13,689 nucleotides of DNA from JBDSLU01 sp039916225 (GTDB taxonomy: Bacteria > Acidobacteriota > Vicinamibacteria > Vicinamibacterales > Vicinamibacteraceae). Below, piece by piece: positions 8,341 through 13,689 of this stretch; position 1 is the stretch's first letter, and every line of letters begins with the position of its first letter. Under the pieces are notes generated by a model that saw nothing but the letters and a program-made list of their open reading frames with translations, was not told the DNA's origin and did not search any database. A program made the translations under genes and the position numbers. The stretch lies in NCBI GenBank assembly GCA_039916225.1, contig JBDSLU010000231.1, positions 1-13,689 of the forward strand, written 5' to 3'.

Positions 8341-10461
8341 ATGTCCAACCCCGATCGCCTGCACGCTCTCGACGCGGTCCGTGCCTTCGCCCTGCTACTC
8401 GGCGTGGCCTTCCACGCCGGCTTCTCGTTCATCCCCGGCATGATCCCGGGCCTCTGGGCCATCGTCGACACCTCGCCGAGCACGACCGTCAGCGTCCTGC
8501 TGTTCACAGCGCACATCTTCCGGATGTCGCTGTTCTTCGTCATCGCCGGCTTTTTCGCCCGGCTGTTGTTTCACCGGCGCGGCGCCCGCGGCTTCTGGCT
8601 CGATCGGGCAAAGCGCATCCTCGTGCCGCTGATCGTCGGCTGGCTCGTCCTGGCGCCGTCGCTGCTCGCCGTGTGGGTGTGGGGCCTGACGAAGACGTTC
8701 GGCGGGACGCTACCGGCCGCACCGGCCAACATGCCGCCTCCGCCGCCGGGCGCCTTTCCGCTGACCCACCTGTGGTTTCTCTACTACCTGCTGGTGCTGT
8801 ACGTGGCGGTGGTGAGTGGCCGCGCGCTCGTCGCGGCGCTGGACCGATCCGGGTCCGTGCGGCGGACGATCGATCGCGTGCTGGGCGGGCTGGTCCGCAC
8901 CGGCACCGCGGCGTTGGTGCTGCCACTGCCGCTGATCGGCGCGCTCGCCGTGCGCACGGACTGGGTGATGTGGTTCGGCATCCCGACCCCCGACCAGTCG
9001 GTGATCCCGCAGGTCGCGTCGCTCGTCGGCTACGGCACCGCCCTGGTCTTCGGATGGCTCGTCCACCGGCAGACCGCCCTGTTGCAGATCTGGGCGAGGC
9101 ACTGGCCGATTCACCTTGCCGGCGCGATCGCCGCGACGGTTGCCTGTCTGGCAATCGCCGGTGTCGTCCCGACCTTCGCCCCGGTGACGCGCGGCGGCAC
9201 CGCGCTCGCCTTTGCCGCCGCCTACGGCATCGGCCTCTGGTGCTGGAGCTTCGCGGTCATCGGTCTGGCGGTGCGATTCCTGTCGCAGGAAAACGCCCGC
9301 GTGCGCTACGTCGCGGACGCCTCCTACTGGATCTACCTGCTGCACCTGCCGGTGGTCGTCTGCCTGCAGATCCTCGTCGGCCATCTGCCGCTGCACTGGA
9401 CGGTAAAGCTCCCGGCCATCCTCACAGGGAGTCTCCTCGTGCTGTTCGGGAGCTACCACTACCTGGTGCGGGCGACGTTCATCGGCCAGGTGCTGAACGG
9501 CCGCCGCTATCCGCGCGTGGCGCCAGCCGCCCCGTCGGCTGCGGCGGCGGCGCCCAGCCTGTCGCGGGACGACGACCCGGGTGTGATGGCCAGGCTCGCC
9601 GGCGTTCACAAGCGCTATGGAAAGACGGTCGCTCTGGCTGGCCTCGATCTGGACCTCCGTCGCGGCGAACTGCTGGCGGTGCTCGGTCCCAACGGTGCTG
9701 GCAAGTCCACAGCGGTTGCGCTGTGGCTCGGGCTGCTCGAGCCCGACCAGGGCACGGCGCGCCTGCTCGGCGGCTCGCCGCTCGAGATCGACGGACGCCG
9801 TCACGTCGGCGTGATGATGCAGGACGTCGCGCTGACCCCGGAGCTGCGGGTGCGGGAGTTGATCGCCCAGACCGCCAACTACTACGCGGCGCCATTGAGC
9901 GTCGCCGACACGCTGGCGCTGACCCGGCTCGAGACCCTTGCCGACCGGCCCTACGGCAAGCTGTCGGGCGGCCAGAAGCGGCTCGTCCAGTTCGCGCTCG
10001 CCGTGTGCGGCGCGCCACGGCTGCTCTTCCTCGACGAGCCCACCGTCGGCCTCGACGTCGAGGCGCGGGAGACGATCTGGCGCACCATTCGCGCGCTGAT
10101 CGCCGGTGGATGCTCGATCGTGCTGACCACGCACTACCTCGAAGAGGCCGAAGCGCTGGCCGATCGCGTGGCCGTCGTCGCGGGCGGTCGGCTGGTCGCC
10201 TCGGGCACCGTCGCCGAGATCCGGTCGCTGGTCGCCCGCAAGCACATCACCTGCACCAGCACGCTCAGCGACGACGAGGTGCGGAGCTGGCCGGACATCA
10301 TGGCGGTGACGCGAGATGCCGGTCGCCTCACGATCACGGTGGTCGACGCCGAGAACGTCGTGCGCCGGCTGCTCGCTGCCGATGCCGGCCTGCGCGATCT
10401 CGAGATCCGCCAGGCCGGACTGGCCGACGCGTTCACGCAACTGACGAAGGAGGCTGCCTGA
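8341..10461 (+). CDS. Fusion of acyltransferase-3 membrane domain and ABC ATPase
   Basis: One uninterrupted frame of 706 codons joins two full domains. Residues 1-385 are an acyltransferase-3 (OafA/OpgC-like) domain: RLHALDAVRAFALLLGVAFH carries the family R-x10-H pattern (R14, H25), and about ten helices run to 375. This family moves acyl groups onto sugars or lipids on the outer side of the membrane. Residues 388-412 are a Pro/Ala/Ser linker with an acidic DDD. Residues 416-706 are an ABC ATPase with Walker A GPNGAGKST (449-457), Q-loop Q494, signature LSGGQ (541-545), Walker B LLFLDE (561-566), H598 and a C-terminal DrrA/CcmA-like tail. An even helix count puts both ends inside the cell, so the ATPase would face the cytoplasm correctly. 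The next gene supplies a permease. Domain calls are firm; the joint function is inference. Confidence 0.92.
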   Translation: MSNPDRLHALDAVRAFALLLGVAFHAGFSFIPGMIPGLWAIVDTSPSTTVSVLLFTAHIFRMSLFFVIAGFFARLLFHRRGARGFWLDRAKRILVPLIVGWLVLAPSLLAVWVWGLTKTFGGTLPAAPANMPPPPPGAFPLTHLWFLYYLLVLYVAVVSGRALVAALDRSGSVRRTIDRVLGGLVRTGTAALVLPLPLIGALAVRTDWVMWFGIPTPDQSVIPQVASLVGYGTALVFGWLVHRQTALLQIWARHWPIHLAGAIAATVACLAIAGVVPTFAPVTRGGTALAFAAAYGIGLWCWSFAVIGLAVRFLSQENARVRYVADASYWIYLLHLPVVVCLQILVGHLPLHWTVKLPAILTGSLLVLFGSYHYLVRATFIGQVLNGRRYPRVAPAAPSAAAAAPSLSRDDDPGVMARLAGVHKRYGKTVALAGLDLDLRRGELLAVLGPNGAGKSTAVALWLGLLEPDQGTARLLGGSPLEIDGRRHVGVMMQDVALTPELRVRELIAQTANYYAAPLSVADTLALTRLETLADRPYGKLSGGQKRLVQFALAVCGAPRLLFLDEPTVGLDVEARETIWRTIRALIAGGCSIVLTTHYLEEAEALADRVAVVAGGRLVASGTVAEIRSLVARKHITCTSTLSDDEVRSWPDIMAVTRDAGRLTITVVDAENVVRRLLAADAGLRDLEIRQAGLADAFTQLTKEAA
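10447..10453 (+). promoter_or_regulatory. Strong ribosome binding site for the second permease
   Basis: AAGGAGG lies 7 bases upstream of the ATG at 10461, inside the last codons of the fusion gene. It is the best Shine-Dalgarno sequence in the window and fixes the permease start despite an open frame that extends far upstream. Confidence 0.85.
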
Positions 10462-11267
10462 TGACCGCGCTGTCCACCGCGCTGACGACCGACCGCATGC
10501 TCACGGCGTCGATGCCGCTCGGCCGGGTACTCGGCGCCTACGCGAGCGAGATGACCTTCGAGCTGAAGCGGGTGCTGCGGACGCCCGGCTTCGCCATCCC
10601 GTTCCTGCTGCTGCCGCTGCCGATCTACCTGTTCTTCGGGGTCGCCATGGCCGGGCCGGCCGTCGCCAAGCAGCCGTCGCTCGCCAACTACCTGGCCTCC
10701 TCATGGATGGTCTACGCGGTGATGGGCCCGGCGCTGTTCGGCGTCGGATGCACGCTGGCGCAGGAGCGCGACGCCGGCCTCCTGAAACTGAAGCGGGCGA
10801 TGCCGGCCCCAGCCGGCGCCTACATTGCTGCCAAGATGGCCATGGCGATGATCCTTGGCGCCATCAGCGTGATGTCCCTGATGGTCGCCGGACTGCTGGT
10901 CGGCAACGTCACCCTGTCGGTGCCCCAGCTCGCGCTGATGGGCGCGATCATGACTGTCGGCACGCTACCGTTCAGCGCCATCGGCCTCTTCATCGGCGCT
11001 CACGTGTCGGCCTCGGCGGCCCCGGCCATCGTCAATCTGATTTTCCTGCCGATGCTGTGGCTCTCCGGGCTCTTCTTCCCGCTCCCGAAGATCATCGAGC
11101 CGTTCGTGGTCGTGTGGCCCGCGTTCCACCTGAACCAGGTTGCCCTCGGCGCGGCCGGTGTCACCGAGTTCCGCTTCATCGCGCCGGCCATCAGCGCCGC
11201 GATCCTCGCCGGGGTCACCTTTCTTTTCGGCGGGCTGGCCATCCGCCGGCTGGCGCGGAAAGGGTGA
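10461..11267 (+). CDS. ABC-2 type permease paired with the fused ATPase
   Basis: A 268-residue membrane subunit of an ABC-2 type (DrrB-like) exporter. A cytoplasmic N-terminal region with FELKRVLRTPGFAIPFLLLP leads into about six helices (near 44-64, 83-100, 122-147, 155-180, 186-208 and 243-262). ERDAGLLKLKRAMPAPAGAY (102-121) is the cytoplasmic coupling segment, and PMLWLSGLFFPLPKI (197-211) is the re-entrant region typical of the family. The start overlaps the fusion gene's stop (TGATG) and has a perfect AAGGAGG site, so it is made together with that ATPase and most likely is its partner. An open frame reaching back to 8673 is a shadow of the fusion gene. The substrate is unknown. Confidence 0.92.
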   Translation: MTALSTALTTDRMLTASMPLGRVLGAYASEMTFELKRVLRTPGFAIPFLLLPLPIYLFFGVAMAGPAVAKQPSLANYLASSWMVYAVMGPALFGVGCTLAQERDAGLLKLKRAMPAPAGAYIAAKMAMAMILGAISVMSLMVAGLLVGNVTLSVPQLALMGAIMTVGTLPFSAIGLFIGAHVSASAAPAIVNLIFLPMLWLSGLFFPLPKIIEPFVVVWPAFHLNQVALGAAGVTEFRFIAPAISAAILAGVTFLFGGLAIRRLARKG

Positions 11268-11296
11268 TACCGATAGCGAGTCGGGCTTGGACGGAC

Positions 11297-11314
11297 GGCT
11301 GGTGCGCCCCAGCC
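11297..11314. terminator. Hairpin between convergent genes, possible bidirectional terminator
   Basis: GGCTGG (11297-11302) and CCAGCC (11309-11314) form a perfect 6-bp stem with a 6-base loop, in the 48-bp gap between the permease stop (11267) and the stop of the minus-strand gene (11316). The position suits a shared terminator. No T-run follows on either strand, so efficiency is doubtful. Confidence 0.4.
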
Positions 11315-11315
11315 A

Positions 11316-11828
11316 CTAACGCGACCCGGCCAGCTGCCGCCACGCTTCCTGCGCGGCGGCGATGGTCCCCACCCACCGGATCGAGGCGCGGCGCCGCTCC
11401 GCCTGCGGGTCGGACGGGTCGTGGTGATAGAAGACCAGCTCCACCAGCGGTTCCGCCTGCGGGCCGACCAGGCCCAGCCGCGACTTCACGTAGACCACCA
11501 CCGATAGCGCGTGTCCGGCCCGCACCAGGGCGAAGTTGGTGAGCTTCGAGCACGACTCGGTGTCGATCACCCGCGCCCGGCCGTCGGTGACGTCCGGGCT
11601 CTTCAGCGCGACGATCGCCCCCTCGAGGCAGACGAGACGAGCCCCTGCCGAGTCGTTGCGCAGCTCCAGCCACAGCGGCATGCCGCGCCGGCTGCCGGGC
11701 GCATCAGGCGGGACGAGCGCGGAGACGCTCCAGCCCTTGACCGGATCGGCCGCCGAGACCGGCCCGGGAACGAGGATCAGCAGCAGGGCGGCGAGGGCGA
11801 CCGATATGAGGGAGTGAATCAGGGGCAC
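11316..11828 (-). CDS. Small secreted protein of unknown function
   Basis: I do not recognise the family. The 170-residue product begins with a convincing signal peptide: MPLIHSLISVALAALLLILV, then PGPVSA with likely cleavage after A26 or A27. The mature part looks beta-rich, with PLWLELRNDSAGARLVCLEG (51-70) and HALSVVVYVKSRLGLVG, which resembles proteins with an immunoglobulin-like strand pattern. Two cysteines, C67 and C93, could form a disulfide in the periplasm. The C-terminal third is charged (DPSDPQAERRRASIRW). The start codon is GTG with no good ribosome binding site. It is convergent with the ABC operon and divergent from the winged-helix gene, so it is probably transcribed alone. 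A coherent signal peptide followed by alternating hydrophobic strands argues that it is a real gene. Confidence 0.72.
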   Translation of the reverse strand: MPLIHSLISVALAALLLILVPGPVSAADPVKGWSVSALVPPDAPGSRRGMPLWLELRNDSAGARLVCLEGAIVALKSPDVTDGRARVIDTESCSKLTNFALVRAGHALSVVVYVKSRLGLVGPQAEPLVELVFYHHDPSDPQAERRRASIRWVGTIAAAQEAWRQLAGSR

Positions 11829-11962
11829 GGTTCAGGAAAACGACGGGCTGGGGTGAGCCGAACGGAGGAGGTTGGACCGGTGACCTTCCAGGGACCCGAT
11901 CATCCCCGATCGCTGCCGCCAAGGCGAGTGTCGAAACGTGCACCAGACGGACCGATTCCTCG

Positions 11963-11968
11963 TAGGAT
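11963..11968 (+). promoter_or_regulatory. Possible -10 box for the winged-helix/hydrolase gene
   Basis: TAGGAT (five of six matches to TATAAT is not reached; four match) lies 12 bases before the GTG at 11981 in the 152-bp divergent spacer 11829-11980. A convincing -35 is absent. The rest of the spacer shows nothing I can name. Confidence 0.2.
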
Positions 11969-11980
11969 GGTCGCGCCGAG

Positions 11981-13689
11981 GTGACGATCCAGGACCCCCG
12001 ACCCGTGCCAGGCCATGTCCGCGCCCGATCAGCCGCTTCCGACGCCGACCGGCCCGTGGTCGCCTTCGGCGAGTTCCGGCTCGATCCGGCGAACGCGACG
12101 CTGACCCGCGGGACCACGCCGATCGCCCTGACGCCGAAAGCGTTCGGCGTCCTCGAGCTCCTCGTCGCGCGGGCCGGTCACCTGGTGACCAAGGACGAAT
12201 TCATGGACCGGCTGTGGCCCGGCGTCTTCGTCGGCGACGCCGTGCTCAAGGTCTGCGTCCGCGAGGTCCGCCATGCGCTCGGCGACGACGTGCGCGAACC
12301 GCGCTTCATCGAGACCGCGCACAAGCGCGGCTACCGGTTCATCGCCACGGTGACGCCGACCGCTCCGCCGGCGGCGGCGCTCGACGCCGATTTCACGCCG
12401 CCGGTGACCCGCTACGCGCAGAGCGGCAACGTCAACATCGCCTACCAGGTGGTGGGCGACGGCCCGATCGACCTGGTCTTCGTCATGGGCTGGGTCTCGC
12501 ACCTGGACTACTTCTGGGCCGAGCCGTCGTTCGCGCGCTTCCTGCGCCGCCTGGCGTCGTTCTCGCGCCTGATTCTCTTCGACAAGCGCGGCACCGGCCT
12601 CTCGGATCGCGTCGGCGACGTACCGACGCTCGAACAGCGCATGGACGACGTCCGGGCCGTGCTCGATGCCGTCGGCTCGCGCCAGGCGGTCCTGCTCGGC
12701 GTCTCCGAAGGCGGGCCGCTCTGCGCGCTCTACGCCACGACCTACCCGCAGCGGACGCGCGCGCTGGTGATGATCGGCACCTACGCCAAGCGGCGCTGGG
12801 CGCCCGACTACCCGTGGGCCCCGACCGACGAGCAGGGCGAACGGTTCCTGGAGGAGATCCGCCGCACGTGGGGCGGCCCGGTCGGCCTCGAGGCGCGGGC
12901 GCCGAGCGTCGCCCATGATCCCGCCTTCCGCGACTGGTGGAGCACCTACCTGCGGATGGGCGCGAGCCCCGGGGCGGCCCTGGCGCTGACCCGGATGAAC
13001 GCGGCGATCGACGTGCGCGACGTGCTCACCGCCATTCGCGTGCCGACGCTGATCGTCCACCGCACCGAGGATCGGCTGCTGACCATCGACGAAGGCCGTT
13101 ATGTCGCGTCGCGGATTCCCGGCGCGACACTGGTCGAACTGCCTGGCGAAGATCACCTGCCCTTCGTCGGCGATCAGGACGCGATCCTCGACGCCGTCGA
13201 GCGCTTCCTCGAGGCCGGCCACGACGCGGTGGACGCCGACCGCGTGCTGGCGACGGTGGTGACGGCGGTGGTCGGGGCCGGCTCGCACGACACGCGGGTG
13301 GCGTTCGACACCCACGTGCGCGGCGAGATCGAGCGCTTCCGCGGCCGGCTGCTGACGCTGTCGACCGGCCAGGTGCAGGCTGCGTTCGACGGCCCGGCCC
13401 GGGCCATCCGCTGCGCCGCCGCCCTCAACGCCACCGGCCAGCAGCACGGACGCCGGGTCCGCACCGGCCTCCACACCGGCGAATGCGAGGCGCTGGGCGG
13501 CGCCATCCGCGGCCCGGCGGTGGGCGCCTCCGATGCTCTGAGCCGCCACGCCGCCGACGGCGAGGTCCTCGTCAGCCGGACCGTCGTCGATCTGGTCGCC
13601 GGGTCCGGCCTCGAGTTCGATTGGCGCGGCGCCCTGTCGCTGCCGCACCAGGGCGACACCTTCGACGTGTTCGCCGCCCGCGTACCGGC
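11981..13689 (+). CDS. Winged-helix / alpha-beta hydrolase / degenerate cyclase-like protein (3' end outside window)
   Basis: The frame is open from GTG 11981 to the window edge (569 codons, no stop). Residues 26-125 are an OmpR/CadC-type winged helix: FGEFRLDP, LTPKAFGVLELLVARAG, LWPGVFVGDAVLKVCVREVR and a wing RFIETAHKRGYRF. Residues about 140-412 are an alpha/beta hydrolase with GVSEGG (S242), D364 in HRTEDR and H392 in GEDHLPF, a full catalytic triad. Residues 421-566 align with class III nucleotide cyclases (FDGPARAIRCA, TGLHTGEC, GEVLVSRTV, DLVAGSGL) but lack the metal-binding Asp residues. No receiver or transmembrane segment is seen, so it would be a cytoplasmic one-component regulator that may sense a small ester or acyl compound; that is inference. 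The start is uncertain: GTG 11981, GTG 12005 and GTG 12056 all precede the winged helix, and ATG 12015 is in another frame. Confidence 0.88.
   Translation, partial: MTIQDPRPVPGHVRARSAASDADRPVVAFGEFRLDPANATLTRGTTPIALTPKAFGVLELLVARAGHLVTKDEFMDRLWPGVFVGDAVLKVCVREVRHALGDDVREPRFIETAHKRGYRFIATVTPTAPPAAALDADFTPPVTRYAQSGNVNIAYQVVGDGPIDLVFVMGWVSHLDYFWAEPSFARFLRRLASFSRLILFDKRGTGLSDRVGDVPTLEQRMDDVRAVLDAVGSRQAVLLGVSEGGPLCALYATTYPQRTRALVMIGTYAKRRWAPDYPWAPTDEQGERFLEEIRRTWGGPVGLEARAPSVAHDPAFRDWWSTYLRMGASPGAALALTRMNAAIDVRDVLTAIRVPTLIVHRTEDRLLTIDEGRYVASRIPGATLVELPGEDHLPFVGDQDAILDAVERFLEAGHDAVDADRVLATVVTAVVGAGSHDTRVAFDTHVRGEIERFRGRLLTLSTGQVQAAFDGPARAIRCAAALNATGQQHGRRVRTGLHTGECEALGGAIRGPAVGASDALSRHAADGEVLVSRTVVDLVAGSGLEFDWRGALSLPHQGDTFDVFAARVP

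Noticed and set aside
8710..10440. 576-codon minus-strand open frame opposite the fusion gene
   Set aside because: It is His/Arg/Gln/Asp-rich, with no recognisable domain, antisense to two well-defined domains.
8673..10460. Upstream extension of the second permease frame to 8673
   Set aside because: The extension is an arginine-rich shadow of the fusion gene. The AAGGAGG site and ATG at 10461 fix the real start.
8341..10461. Fusion as a missed stop between two adjacent genes
   Set aside because: The frame is continuous through 9480-9600 with no stop codon, and codon use stays uniform through the linker. Only an assembly error would undo it.
12029..13648. 539-codon minus-strand open frame opposite the winged-helix/hydrolase gene
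   Set aside because: The composition is typical of an antisense shadow, while the plus frame holds three recognisable domains.

Overview
The window is GC-rich chromosomal DNA with tightly packed, often overlapping genes and no rRNA, tRNA, CRISPR or transposase that I could see. The gene style (YtrA-type regulator with ABC genes, winged-helix/hydrolase fusion, M1 peptidase, many GTG starts, few clear Shine-Dalgarno sites) would suit a GC-rich soil-type bacterium such as an Acidobacteriota (Vicinamibacterales-like) or Gemmatimonadota member. That placement is inference; no marker gene here fixes the taxon.

Left block, minus strand (5348 to 1): glycogen branching enzyme glgB, then a secreted M1-type zinc metallopeptidase 10 bp downstream, then a multi-pass membrane protein that overlaps the peptidase stop by 16 bp and runs off the left edge. 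They look co-transcribed. The membrane protein ends in an alanine-rich, repeat-like tail.

Centre, plus strand: a DoxX-like membrane protein made of two related four-helix halves diverges from glgB. It is followed by a compact operon of five genes (6353-11267): a YtrA-subfamily GntR repressor, an ABC ATPase, an ABC-2 permease, a 706-residue fusion of an acyltransferase-3 membrane domain to a complete ABC ATPase, and a second ABC-2 permease. ATGA overlaps, a TGATG junction and a strong ribosome binding site tie the genes together. The likely picture is a repressor-controlled cell-envelope module with two ABC-2 type exporters, one of whose ATPases is covalently joined to an envelope acyltransferase. 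A dyad over the -10 box and start codon of the regulator gene suggests autorepression.

Right block: a small secreted protein of unknown function (minus strand) converges on the operon, with a hairpin between the two stop codons. It diverges from a plus-strand gene that runs off the right edge. That gene encodes an OmpR/CadC-type winged helix, an alpha/beta hydrolase with an intact Ser-Asp-His triad, and a class III cyclase-like domain that lacks the residues needed for catalysis.

The most notable items are the acyltransferase-ABC ATPase fusion inside the YtrA operon and the winged-helix/hydrolase/pseudo-cyclase protein.
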